64,000 bases of DNA from Torymus aiolomorphi (Eukaryota > Arthropoda > Insecta > Hymenoptera > Torymidae), in the NCBI GenBank assembly GCA_036365515.1, contig CM070877.1, positions 3,357,001 through 3,421,000 on the forward strand, read 5' to 3'. The first letter of the stretch is position 1; the number at the start of each line of letters is the position of its first letter. Shown one piece after another: positions 10,868 to 21,657 of this stretch. Both the position numbers and the translations under genes were made by a program. Below the pieces are notes generated by a model that was not told where the DNA came from, did no database searches, and saw nothing but the letters and a program-made list of their open reading frames with translations.

Positions 10868-10925
10868 TCAATAAATTAAGTTTGAGGAAGCTACGTGCCA
10901 ATGAATTGGCAGCGGTTTTTTCTTT
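10868..10925 (+). repeat. Hairpin plus T-run border motif, copy 1
   Basis: Contains GAGGAAGC, then the palindrome TGCCAATGAATTGGCA, then GCGG and a T run. It is preceded by GGATCAATAAATTAA. Three more copies are at 26755-26812, 33915-33967 and 39983-40040 (reverse). Upstream of the first ~15 conserved bases and beyond the T run the copies share nothing. Confidence 0.85.
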
Positions 10926-11137
10926 ATAATCGGTATTTATAACCGTAAACTGTTGTTAAAAGAGAGGTTGTGTGATCCTACGCGTGACAAAACAATGACG
11001 GCAGATGGACGGCACGCCGTGCCGGATTGCTTGCGCTGAATCTGCCCGGCACGCGCTGTTATCTGGGTTACGGTCATTTCTGTTTTTCGGCAGCTGGCAT
11101 GCCTGTGGGATGGCGGGCCAGCTGATCGGCTGTAGCT

Positions 11138-11578
11138 ATGTGCGCCGCGCGTTTCGGCGTTACTGTTTATAAGCGCGATAAGTACTGCGGCCAATGCCTG
11201 CTGCCTGGTGTTCCTTACAGTGATGATGGGGAGTACAATTCATCTCCTTGGCACGTGCGACGGTCCTCTTCACGATTGTGGTTACGGCAACGACGTGCCT
11301 GGCGCAGAAAGTACAGCGATGCTTTAACAGTGCAGTTTCGGTAAGCCTTAACTCGTTCCTAACCTTTTTTTCTATTGGGCTGATTGGTACTCTTCTATTC
11401 TTACAGGCTCCGGGACGACGTTACAGGTTGGCGGCAACAGAGTAGATTCAGGTAAAATCAAAATCTATGAACAGAATACTTTATAATATTTTTGCAAATG
11501 CGTGCCTCTGCGCTTTTCCTCTCATCGTTACATTTATTATTTCTTTGCAGATATAGCGTGCACGATGTAGGACTTTGA
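11138..11578 (+). CDS. Candidate small spliced gene, function unknown
   Basis: Three exons (11138-11340, 11407-11451, 11551-11578) can be joined at good splice sites: CG|GTAAGC, TTCTTACAG|G, CAG|GTAAAA and TTCTTTGCAG|A. One frame stays open through both junctions, giving 91 residues rich in Arg and Trp. The first exon is GC-rich, unlike its surroundings. I recognise no domain. The product could equally be a noncoding RNA, or the splice signals could be chance. A second frame over 11248-11340 looks signal-peptide-like but has no ATG. Confidence 0.3.
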
Positions 11579-11865
11579 ACAAGTTTATTTTAGAAAGATG
11601 TTTAAGGCAATTGAAGCCAGGACTTCAAACTTGGAAGCCTCTTAGATCCTGAAGCGGATGGTTATTATTCGGCACAGAAATGGCAAACATAAGAACTCCA
11701 GTTTCACTGTTTTAAAATGGTAGTTTAATGGATGATCAAGCTTATGATTATAAAACAAGTTTTCGAAGTGAAGAAGAAAATACAGAGATTAAAAATACTT
11801 GAATTAATAATCTATTATATAATAATTTGATTGTTTCATGAGCAAATATGTATAACAGCTTAAGT
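11579..11865. other. Unassigned sequence, possibly transcribed
   Basis: This follows the last candidate exon and is mildly AT-rich. A 24-codon frame starts at ATGGATGATCAAGC (near 11727) and has no known match. I see no repeat or RNA gene. Confidence 0.3.
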
Positions 11866-12471
11866 GTATAAAGCACTGGCTGGACTAAATTTGTTGAAGT
11901 AGAAAAATAATGCTTCTCAAACCAAAGGCTCAGATTGATATTTCAAATAAATGTCATAAACGTCAAAGGCTTGCAAGGATCGTAGATTCAGACACACTAC
12001 TGGGTCACAATCCACAAATTAAGATATTGATTGCAGATTCAAAACCTAGCCATGACAGTAATTTATATAATCGCTTCATGCACTATAATGTTTACAAAAC
12101 AGATGGCTCCTCTGAAATTTAGCGTCCCACACCATGAACCAATCATTAATTACATTATTCTCAACACTTGGATTTCTTACAATTTTTACACCAAACCACT
12201 TGAATTAATAACCGATCATTGCTACGCAACTTGTGAAATTAAAACAATCAGTTTATGAATTAAGAAAAATTGAAAATAAAAGCTTTCTCGATATTCTTTT
12301 ATATACATAACTTTCTTGAAATTCTTATTAAAAGTACTTGAATTAATAATAAAAGCTTTGTCGATATTTTTTTATATACATAACTTTCTTGAAAATCTTA
12401 TTAAAAATATTTGAATTAATAATCTATTACATAATAATTTGATTGGTCCATGAGCAAATATGTACAACAGT
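11866..12471 (+). repeat. Tandemly duplicated 606-bp unit, copy 1
   Basis: This matches 17147-17650 in the same orientation, from TTAAGTGTATAAAGCACTG through CTTGAATTAATAACCGAT and beyond. The sequence just before it (ATGAGCAAATATGTATAACA) is also repeated at its end (12449-12468), so the two units were once adjacent. The 4.67-kb transposon now separates them. Short ORFs of 60-80 codons in both copies differ by frameshifts and look non-functional. Confidence 0.85.
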
Positions 12472-12892
12472 TTAAGGTGGTTGATGTAGTCATGAGGGGG
12501 AGGGGGGGGGGGCTGCGGGGGGTTTCTATGTTAAAGCATAGGAAAGATTGAAGTAATGACAACTGTAAATAAAAAAATTTATAAGTTCTAAAATGCCTTA
12601 ATAAATAAAATTATTGCTGTAAATAATTCTAGAGTACAATTAAAATAATATTTAATCTTATTTCTGGGTTCAATATTATTGTTTAATTAATTAAATGTAT
12701 TTATTTTTAATCGAAAATCTCGGAACTACATTTGGCAACAGCGCTAAATTAAAATTTTAAAATTTCGAAGTTGGCTGCACTGCAGCTACTGACGAGCAAT
12801 CGCATTTGCGTGCTATTAAGCCTACGCCGACTAGTAGCTGCTCTGAAACGTGTACTCCAACCGATAAATGCAGTAGGCTAACCTAAAAGAAA

Positions 12893-15800
12893 ATGTCAGA
12901 TAAACCTCCAGAGACGAAATTTAGATGGAAGGGTAAATATGTATCAGCGAAATTTTACAATGCCATTGTCCAAAGGATAAATAATGGAAAACGGAGAAAG
13001 AAACCTGCAAAGATTGAAGCAGACATTTCTGACAATGTACACGGTAAACTGGAAGGCAACCGGATTGTTGATATTGAGTACATGAGAAACAACATGTACT
13101 GTTCGCTATGTACAAAACCGTTATTACTCTAAGACATTGAGAAAGAAAAAACAGAAAGCCTAGGCTCAGTATTTCAAGTTCGATGCTCCGACTGCTTAGC
13201 ACTTAATTCAGTGAAAAGTCAAGAAGTTTACAAGAGTCCAACAACAGGAAAGCAGATTTATACAATAAATCTAGAAATACAACGATCTCATAGTAGTAGA
13301 CGACATTGTTTTTACATCAACATGTAAATGTGACTCAGCCAACCAACACAGATTGATGTTCCCACACTACAGAGTTACCTGTGCAGTGGGACTCACCTGC
13401 CCAACAAGACTAAACAGCTACGAAAGAATCATCTTTGCAAGAGACAGAAACGCATCCACGGAATCATTTACAACAGCAAGACAAATGTTGGTTAGATATT
13501 GGTGATAGAAGAAAAGTCATGAATAATGTGTGGTTGTCGACTTGACTCCGTAGCTGCTAGCTACGGGGATACAAGATCGACAAACAATCAGGGACAATAC
13601 TTCAATTTAGTTTTAAGTTAGTTTAAGTCACCAGACCAGCATACAGGAAATACTTCCTCTGCTGGGTTACGCATGTAATGTAAAAATGTATATTGATATT
13701 ATCGTAATACCTATGTACTTACTCTGGTTTAATAAATAAATAAATAAATAAATAAATAAATACTAAAACAGTTTTAGGTAAATCTAAATAATATGCATTA
13801 GTGTTTAAGTCTCTTTTGTATATTTTATTTATTTATTATAAATAAATTTTTAGGAGCACAACGCAGTGGAATAGGTAATACGCAGTTGAACAGCTTATTG
13901 ACAACCATGGATCTTCAAAATATGAACCAGCAGATGTTTAAAAAACAGGAAAGGATCATTGAACCGATTGTAGAGTATGTCGCCAAAGAAAGTTGCTCTA
14001 TAGCAGCAGAAATGGAGCGAATTTTAACCGAACAAAATATAGAAAAATTTAAACAAATGTTGTAAGTTTGAAGTTGCTTCTAATTTTTTATCATTTATTA
14101 ATTGGAATATTTTGTATTTTATTTTAAATCATTGTAACTTTATGATTTATTTAGACATCATTTTTAAATAAAAATGATGTCTACTTTGATTATATTAATA
14201 AAATCATATACTACGCAATTTATTTTTGAATTATTTAGATTATATTAACATATAGTTAATTTTTCTGCGATTATATTGTACTGTATACTCTAATTTCTTA
14301 ATATAATACTCATGTAGTAACTATTAGTATTATAAATATAATCAGTATAATCTTATGTATAAGTGTAATCTTAAATGTAAACAAATGAGATAAATAATTT
14401 AATCAATTTTGTATACAAATAAATTAATATTTATATATTAAAAACGCAAATGAATTTGTTCTTTTCATTTACTATTTTTCCATTCTTTATAGACCACCTG
14501 AGTACCAAGAAGGATTTTTAATAGTAAATGGAGATGCCTCATCCAACAGTAGAGCAATTATCAGAATTTTCGTATCTTATGATATGGGTTGGAGTCAGCG
14601 TGGCAACGGTCATGTATATGATAGTTTAAATGGCTATGGCGCTATAATAGGATTGCAAACTGGGAAAGTATTAGATTTCTGTACCAGAAATAGAAAATGC
14701 AGGAAATGTGATTTAGCACTTAAAACAGGAAATAATACAGAACATGACTGTAGGCTAAATTTTTATGGCAGTGCGAAGGCCATGGAAAGCGATGGAGCAG
14801 TCCAATTAGTCACAAAAAGTAAGATACTGAAAGAAGCAAATTTAGAAGTTGGTGTATTTATAGAAGATAATGATAGTTGCTCCATTTCATCTATACAAAG
14901 TATTAGTGATCATCACATCATCAAGCAAGCAGATATGAACCATTCTGTAAAAGGCCTTGGCAACATTTTACACGACATTCATAAAGACAAATCATCGGAT
15001 CCGAATAAGGAGTTATTTAATGATGTTATTAAACATATACAAAGATGTTTTAGTTATGCTATACACCAAAATAAAGGGAATATAGTGCAAATTAAAAAAG
15101 GTGTAAAAAATATATCATATCATCTGTTTGATTACCATGAAAATTGTGGCACCTGGTGTAAAAATAATACTGACAAGGAAAATACATGTGGTGTGAGATT
15201 GAAAAATACTGCATTATTTGAGGTTTTAAATGCAACTTTTGTTAAACTAGCCGATGAATCAGAAAAGTTTGTTGCTGTTGCAAGTAGTCAGGCCAATGGA
15301 AGCCTCAATAACACAATGTGTAGCAAAGCTCCAAAAAGAATTTGCTTTAGTTTATCAGAGTCATCGGATTATAGATTTGCAGCTGCTGTTGCACAGAAAA
15401 ATTTAGGAACTCAATATCTCAAGCGTACCTTAGAATATGCAAAAATGCCTTGTGATAGTAAATACTTAAGTAAATATATTGAAAAGACAACAAAAATAGC
15501 TTTAATAAAAAAAGAAAGAATTAGTCAACCAGCATGTAAAAAGCAAAGATTAATGTTAAAAGCTAAAAGATCTCAGTTACGCAATCAAAAAGAGAGAATT
15601 GAAGGAGAAACATATCAAAGTAATATGGGTTTATTAAATAACGCTCTACATGCTGATTGTACTGTGATTACAGAAAGTGATAATCCTATATTCGAGACAG
15701 AAGAAGTAGTTATTATATTTTTTGATATAGAAACTGGTGGTTTAAATCATGACTGTGAAATCCTACAAGTAGCCTTAAAATGTGGAAAATATATTTTTAA

Positions 15801-16535
15801 ATCTTTTATTACTCCTACTCGATCAATAGCACCTGCTACAACAAAAGTAAATGGTTTAAGTGCTGTACATAAAAAGTTATTTCAACATGGGATTGAAGTT
15901 CCTACATTATCCTACAGGGTAGTTTTTGAAAAACTACTAGAGTACCTGAAGATATTTAACAAAAAGTGCATTTTGCTTGCACATAACTGTGATTTCGACT
16001 CCTTTCGCTTAGTTTTAAGTATGCAACGATTATCACTTGTCAGTGAGTTTGAAAAATACACATTGGGCTTTTCAGATAGTTTAAAATTGTTGAAATCCAA
16101 ATTTCCTAAGCGATCAACTGGGTATAAACTTACAACGCTTGCTTCAGAGATGCTAAATCTTCCTTGCGATGGTGCTCATGATGCTTTATTCGACGTAGAC
16201 ATGTTAGAAAAATTACTCTCAAGTATTTGGATGTTCATAAAATAGTTCAATGTGCAAAATCACTTAACGATGTTGCTTCAAGGATACAAAATCATCAAAA
16301 TGTTAAGACAATTTTACCTTCATACGCATCCATGGCAAATATCATAAGTGTTTTTATGCAAAAGAGATTAGTCAGCTATGGCATTACTTATAATAAATTA
16401 GTTAATACTTTTATAACCAAAGGATTAGAAAACACTAAAACGCTGCTGAAAGGTGAAATTAATGGAAAATCACAAATAATAAAATCAAAAAAAGTTTTAA
16501 ATAAAATTTTAAATTATTTAATTGCTTTGCCATAA
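12893..16535 (+). pseudogene. Mutator-like-domain transposase fused to a DEDDh 3'-5' exonuclease, broken
   Basis: Exons are 12893-13270 plus 13762-13777 (split by a LINE), 13854-14061 and 14493-16245; all junctions keep frame. The N-terminal two-thirds fit, from memory of the family, the Mutator-like transposase domain found in multicopy insect and cnidarian proteins: CX2C (YCSLC), GIGNTQLNSLL, a VSYDMGWSQRGNG block, RNRKCRKC, and a DNDSC acidic motif. From about residue 378 of the last exon there is a DnaQ/RNase T-type exonuclease: FFDIETGG (motif I), LLAHNCDFDSF (II) and GAHDALFDVD (III), with every catalytic position present. Breaks: TAA at 13130-13132, with homology continuing beyond it; the LINE at 13271-13761; and a frameshift near 16215-16227, after which another frame continues to 16535. 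It presumably excised and inserted the element and processed DNA ends; the fusion's exact role is not known to me. Confidence 0.8.
13271..13761 (+). mobile_element. 5'-truncated LINE fragment with ORF2 C-terminus
   Basis: It interrupts the transposase exon exactly between AATAAAT and ACTAAAACAG; removing it restores the frame. One frame reads the ORF2 C-terminal tail (HYRVTCAVGLTCPTR, then YERIIFARDRNASTESF) to a stop near 13505. A 3' UTR follows, ending in TCTGGTTTAATAAATAAA and an (AAAT)n tail (13729-13761). The tail merges with the target AATAAAT, so the duplication is only partly visible. The 3' junction matches the ORF1-only element at 8896-10690. Confidence 0.85.
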
Positions 16536-17146
16536 TGTAATTTTGAAATTTTTAATATCAAAGAGACTTCAAATAATTTAATAATTTAAACTATTATAAT
16601 ATATTTATGTTTCTATTTATTAATAAAAATCTACGTTCTTTAAATAAACAATATTTTCCTTTATTTTGCAAAATATTAACCTACTCATCTTGTGATGGAG
16701 TGTCAAGTATAAATAGTATATACAGTTAGGTTAAGCAGTAGGTATAGAAACATCTGTTGCGGTGTTGCCGTGTTTCATTGAAGCTCCGATTGAATTTTCA
16801 AAATATCATTAATACTTCTTAGTTAAAAATAAATTACTCTTTATTATGGTAGGTAAAGCGTGTTAAAAAATATATTAAATTATTCGTCGATTCTTTTCCT
16901 AAATATCTGTATAAATATTTTTTATGTCTTTGCATTTTTCACGTTAATTTTCATCCGGAAAAGTAAAAATATCTCGCTTCCCATAAGAACCCCGTGCATT
17001 TTGCATCAAGTTCATTACTGTTTTTCTAAAAAAAACCAGTGGTAATAAATATTAAAAAAATTTATTTATACTATTTGTGCTGTTTTACAGTAAAATTAAT
17101 CAATTTTATGTTTATCTCTGCATTTTGACTAAGTCATCGAACCACC
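16536..17146. other. 3' non-coding part of the TTAA element
   Basis: AT-rich, with AATAAA words near 16645. No ORF that I trust. It ends with the right terminal inverted repeat. Confidence 0.6.
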
Positions 17147-17650
17147 TTAAGTGTATAAAGCACTGACATCGACTAAATTTCTTGAAGTAGAAATAATGCT
17201 TCTCAAATCAAAGGCTCAGATTAATATTTCAAATCAATGTCATAAACATCAAAGGCTTGCAAGGATCGTAGATCCAGACACACTACTGCGTCACAATCCA
17301 CTTGCAAATAAAGATATTGATTGCAGATTCAAAACCTAGCCATGACAGTAATTTATATAAACATTTCATGCACTATAATGTTCACAGAACAGATGGCTCC
17401 TCTAAAACATTTAGCATCTCACGCCGTGAACCAATCATTAATTACATTATTCTGAACACTTGGATTTCTTGCAATTTTTACATCAAACCACTTGAATTAA
17501 TAACCGATTATTGCTACGCAACTTGTGAAATTAAAACAAACAGTTTATGAATTAAGAAAAATTGAAAATAAAAGCTTTCTCGATATTCTTTTATATACAT
17601 AACTTTCTTGAAATTCTTATTAAAAATACTTGAATTAATAATCTATCATT
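17147..17650 (+). repeat. Tandemly duplicated unit, copy 2
   Basis: This is a partial second copy of the unit at 11866-12471, at roughly 90 percent identity by eye. It begins at the TTAA that duplicates on the right side of the transposon. Confidence 0.85.
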
Positions 17651-17966
17651 GCTAACATCTTGTAAAATTAAAAATAAACAGTTTATGAACTAAGAATCAC
17701 TGAGAGAACAAAAACTTTCTTGACATTTATTTATGGATGTAACTTCTTGAAATTATTATCTTAATCTTGTGTAGAAAAAAGTTTACTGTGGTCTTTTTAT
17801 TGTTTAAAAACTTCTGTGTCCCGCTAGTTTTTGCGTGGAATCCGCATTCTAGATAATAAAAAAATCTAATTTTTGAATATAAATTCAACTAAACTATAAT
17901 GATACTTCTTTTTGTACAATCACGTTCAAATTCGGATCACATTCCTAATAAAATCTGAAATAAATA
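17651..17966. other. AT-rich spacer
   Basis: It begins with a further short degraded echo of the 606-bp unit (CTTGTAAAATTAAAAATAAACAG). No gene is visible. Confidence 0.5.
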
Positions 17967-17968
17967 TA

Positions 17969-18922
17969 CGAGGGGTGTTCAAAAAGTAAGTTTCCCTGCT
18001 CCGGGAAAAAAGCAAAACACAATTTTTAGGTTAAAGTAACATATGTATTTATTGTTTGACTTATAAACTATTTTTCTACATAGTCCCCTTGGACTTGAAT
18101 ACATTTTTTATATCTGTTCTCAAGCTTTGACAAACCTTGTTTATAAAAATCCGTGCCCTGTTTTTTAAAGAATAATTTAACGATGTCTTTCACTTCATCA
18201 TTTGAATTGAAGTGATGGCCACCCAAACTTTCCTTTAATTTAGGAAAAAGAAAAAGTCACTTGGTGCGAGATCTGGAGAGTAGGGTGGGTGATCAAAAAT
18301 TTCCCATTTGAATTTTTCCAGTAACGTTTGTGTTTTTTTTGCTGAATGAGGCCGTGCATTGTCGTGAAAAAGCAACACTTTTCTCGATAATTTTCCAGGA
18401 CGCTTTCGTTTAACGGCACTTTTAAGTTTATTTAGCACTTCACAGTAACGATCTGCATTTATCGTGGTACCGGATTCAAGAAAATCAATCAACAGAACAC
18501 CTTCGTTGTCCCAAAAAACTGTGGCCATAACCTTACCAGCAGAATACTGGATTTTTGCTTTTTTTGGAGCACTCTCTTCTGATTTCTTCCAAACCATACT
18601 TTGTCGCTTCATTTCAGGGTTTGTGTGCATGCATGCATTTGTCACCATAAATATGCACTAATTCAGTGTGAATTTCGTTGCCATTAAGCCCTTTTGCAGT
18701 TAAAAAGCGAATAACTGCACGCAACTCACAGGTGGACACGTTTTTCACAGGTAGCTCCATGGTTTCCGAGCCAGTACTGATGAAAAAAATTTTTTCGGCA
18801 GCTAAGACCGGTTCCGCTCTTATCGGTATATCCTAAACTAAAACTATGTTCGATCCCAGCTCGCTAGATGGCGCTGGGGCAAAACGGCAGACTAGGGAAA
18901 CTTACTTTTTGAACACCCCTCG
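17969..18922 (-). mobile_element. Internally deleted mariner element
   Basis: The ends CGAGGGGTGTTCAAAAAGTA and its complement lie between TA dinucleotides (17967-17968 and 18923-18924), the mariner target. At 954 bp it is shorter than the usual ~1.3 kb. The missing part is in the first half of the transposase. The inverted repeats are about 28 bp and almost perfect, so the copy is fairly young. Confidence 0.93.
18068..18760 (-). pseudogene. Mariner DD34D transposase, deleted and frameshifted
   Basis: The ATG at 18760-18758 starts MELPVKNVSTCELRAVIRFL, an N-terminal helix-turn-helix region. After about 43 codons it joins, out of frame, the catalytic part beginning near PEMKRQSM; the lost middle corresponds to several hundred bases. 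Catalytic positions are FWDNEG, HDNARPHSA and YSPDLAPSD, with 34 residues between the second and third Asp. A further frameshift at the F-rich tract near 18240 separates the C-terminus, which continues to a stop at 18068-18070. It cannot make a working enzyme. Confidence 0.9.
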
Positions 18923-19039
18923 TAAAAGAAATCAACACAAAGTGTCAATGTTCATCTCTAACTGATATTTTATATTTTTAAAATAGACATTTAGACATTT
19001 AATACTTATCTGATTATTTTTGTTGTTGATATACATAAA

Positions 19040-19570
19040 TCTTGTAGTTAATACAGCACAGCCAAATTCATTAGCTAATCTAAGCAATAATCAAAGAAAT
19101 TAGCCTGGCTAAATGCATTTGGCGAGCTGCTAATTCTCCTTTTCCAGCAAAATCTGTCCTGTATAATGCATAAGCACTGTCTACTATCAGTAGCCCATAT
19201 CTAGATTCTGACATCATAGCACTGGCTTTTATCAAAAGCTGAGTTTGGTGGTCAGAGTTGTATGCACGGGCAGTTGCAACATTGTCAAGTACACTATCTC
19301 CACTGATGTTATACCTTTCAGCTACAGCAATTAATCTTTCAGGTCTGAAAGTACCTTCAGTATTAATGTATATGCACTTAGACTCTGCATCTCCGATATC
19401 AACAGGTATTTGGCAGTTAACAGCTAAAGTGTGACAAAGCTGTGATTTTCCAGTCCTAAATTCTCCAAAGATTTCTGTAATAGATCCTGTTTCTATTCCA
19501 CCTCCTAAAAGTTTGTCTAATTGTATTACTTGTAGCCTATGAAGACTTTGCCGATGTAATGAGAAGTTAC
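19040..19570 (-). pseudogene. RAD51-like recombinase fragment
   Basis: A minus-strand frame of about 150 codons without a stop (about 19560 to 19095) reads like the RAD51 ATPase core: [15 protein letters not shown], Walker [39 protein letters not shown], Walker [15 protein letters not shown] and [14 protein letters not shown]51 would normally continue; here a one-base frameshift near 19095 shifts the frame to [15 protein letters not shown], which then ends. The N-terminal side has lost several residues before LDKLL, and a stop lies further upstream. There is no intron in the core, so a retrocopy is possible, but no poly(A) tail is seen. It has no relation to the neighbouring mobile elements. 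Confidence 0.8.
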
Positions 19571-19876
19571 TGGCATTACTACTGATGCTGCTCCTTCAAT
19601 AAGAATCTATTCCAGAGCTCAAAGTCTGTGAGAATTCTATAATCTGAAAATGAAAAAAATTTTCACAAAGTATCTATTTTTTAATTTTATTTTAAGTTAT
19701 ATTAATTTTTTTACCTGATATATATATAATACTTATCTATGTGTAAAAGTATGCACATGCCATGCCATCTGCTGATTGAAATTAATAATATCTGTTTTGT
19801 TTACCTAATTACGTATAAAAATACCATACGATATTTTGAGGTTATTGTAGAGTCACAATTTTGTTATTGTTATATA

Positions 19877-19877
<1 letters not shown>

Positions 19878-19964
<87 letters not shown>

Positions 19965-19977
19965 TCTCTCTCTATGA

Positions 19978-20022
<45 letters not shown>

Positions 20023-20030
20023 GGTGTGTG
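19878..20030. repeat. Compound (TC)n-(TG)n microsatellite
   Basis: About 93 bp of TC followed by TATGAG and about 40 bp of TG. Ser-Leu, Arg-Glu and Thr-His ORFs on both strands are artefacts of it. Confidence 0.97.
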
Positions 20031-20284
20031 TGTATACGTTGGAAGTCTCATCACAGCTACAAATCTGCAAACCGGATGTGGGAATAAGATGACGAAAAGT
20101 CGGAAAGGAAAAAGCACATAAAAAAATTCAGTTCTCTATATCTTTTGAACGAGATAATCTTTTTAAATAAAATCTTTTGATTTGAGTAGAGCAATGAAAT
20201 GGCTTTCGATTGAGAGTAATATGTATGTAACACGGGTCTCTCCTTCAGGCTTCTTCTATACTTGCTCCCGCACTCCTTGATGTT

Positions 20285-20525
20285 AAAATTTTTTAAAGTT
20301 TTTTTTTTCAAAATCGAGATTTTGAAAAATCACACTTCATGTATCAGCTTGAAATTTATAGGCTATTTTGTATGCGATATTTATAGACTATTTTGTTTGT
20401 AGTATAGGCAATATCTGTGTAAAATTTTATCAAGATCATATGGTTACTTTTTGAGATATTTGATATTTAAAATTATGGTATTTCTGAAAATGACTTTCTT
20501 TGTCTCACAATAACTCGTCGTGCGG
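20285..20525. repeat. R1 repeat copy
   Basis: Near-identical to 895-1010 (CACTTCATGTATCAGCTTGA, TTGTATGCGATATTTATAGA) and then to 480-520. It leads into the GAAGAAAAGCC array. Confidence 0.8.
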
Positions 20526-20712
20526 TACGAAGAAAAGCCAACTTGGAAGTTACAGGCGAAGAAAAGCCAAAAACGCGTCTAAGGCGAAGAAAAGTCAGTT
20601 TGCGTCCTCCCAGACGACGAAAAGCCAGTTTGCGTTCTCCCAGACGAAGAAAAGCCAGTTTGACTTGTTTCAGACGAAAAAAAAGCCAGTTTGCGCCGTC
20701 CCTGGACGAAAA
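20522..20712. repeat. Tandem array of GAAGAAAAGCCAGTTTG units
   Basis: About six degenerate copies of roughly 20-32 bp, each with (C)AGACGAAGAAAAGCCAGTTT. Related words occur at 521-686, near 21450 (reverse) and near 37612. The apparent Lys/Ser-rich ORFs on both strands are by-products. Confidence 0.85.
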
Positions 20713-20720
20713 ATCGCAAC

Positions 20721-21425
20721 TGACGACATTTCGCGCGAGAAAAAAAAATCCAATTCTGTTAACGAAAATACTTTTACGTACGCGTATTAATAAATAATGC
20801 TGTATATTATGCTTGTAAATTTTAATTATCACAATACAATTACTATAGATACTATTAATAAGCGGTTCTAGGAATCCCGAATCAGTGTACTGGTAATTCC
20901 AGTTTTTGTTATCATTGTCTCTAAATATTTGTCAAAAGCATTGCAATAAGTCGTCCATAAATGATAGTGTACGCATAATTGTACATTTATTATGCTATAC
21001 TTATATAGAAAAACTCTTAGGAACGCCGAACGCAGTAACCTCGGCCGGCGGCACTACTGTGTCAAACGCTTGGAAGGCTGCGCTCATGCGCATCTGCAGC
21101 TCGGAGCCGTTGCTCTTTTTTCGGATATATCTGAAAGCGCAATAAACCTGTGATTGCGAGTATCTTATAATTCATGAATGGCGTTGCAGTACTTTTGTCA
21201 TATGTTCAAAATCAATGACAAACCAGAAACTGACTGAATCTTGAATCAATGTACTGACTGTCAGTACATTGATTCAAGACTCCTAGTACTTATTAATAGT
21301 ATTAAGAGTAATTTTATTATGATAATTAAAATTTACAAGCATAATACAACATTATTTATCAATACGCGTACGTAAAAGTATTTTCGCTAATAGAATTGAA
21401 TTTTTTTCTCGCGCGAAATGTCGGC
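20721..21425. repeat. Inverted repeat element with about 185-bp arms
   Basis: The arms 20721-20905 and 21245-21425 are reverse complements (ACATTTCGCGCGAGAAAAAA, AATACTTTTACGTACGCGTA). The loop (20906-21244) is unrelated and contains a GC-rich patch near 21030-21110. It may be a non-autonomous DNA element; no target duplication was identified. Confidence 0.8.
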
Positions 21426-21469
21426 AGTTGGGATTTTTGGTCCAAACTGGCTTTTTTTAGTCTGACAAT

Positions 21470-21657
21470 GAGACAAGATGTAGAGTTTGTATATTATTTA
21501 CTATACGAGTTCTTATGGTAAAAGAACTCGTTTATGAATTTCGGAGATATTTGAGGCTAAAACTGTTTTAGTCCTCTTTTCAAATCATAATTTTTCGGGA
21601 ACGTCTATTTATAAACATGAAATTTATAGAAAATTTTGTGGGTGGTATAGGCTATAT
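21470..21657. repeat. R1 repeat fragment
   Basis: Shares ATGTAGAGTTTGTATAT, AATTTCGGAGATATTTGAGG and ATGAAATTTATAGA with other R1 copies. The rosa-like element is inserted in it at TA 21657-21658. Confidence 0.7.

Larger units (their letters stand above)
12476..17146 (+). mobile_element. 4.67-kb TTAA-target DNA transposon (Kolobok-like)
   Basis: It is flanked by TTAA at 12472-12475 and 17147-17150. The ends are imperfect inverted repeats: GGTGGTTGATGTAGTCATGA on the left, and GGTGGTTCGATGACTTAGTC as the complement of the right end. Inside is a transposase-derived gene (12893-16535) with introns. TTAA targets are used by piggyBac and Kolobok; the encoded protein is not piggyBac-like, so Kolobok or a relative is the better guess. 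The copy is inactive: its gene carries a stop, a LINE insertion and a frameshift. Confidence 0.82.

Noticed and set aside
11910..12258. 70- and 75-codon ORFs (and 17151-17550 counterparts)
   Set aside because: The two copies of the duplicated unit disagree by frameshifts, so no single frame is preserved.
19739..20117. Ser-Leu and Thr-His repeat ORFs on both strands
   Set aside because: Translations of the compound TC/TG microsatellite.
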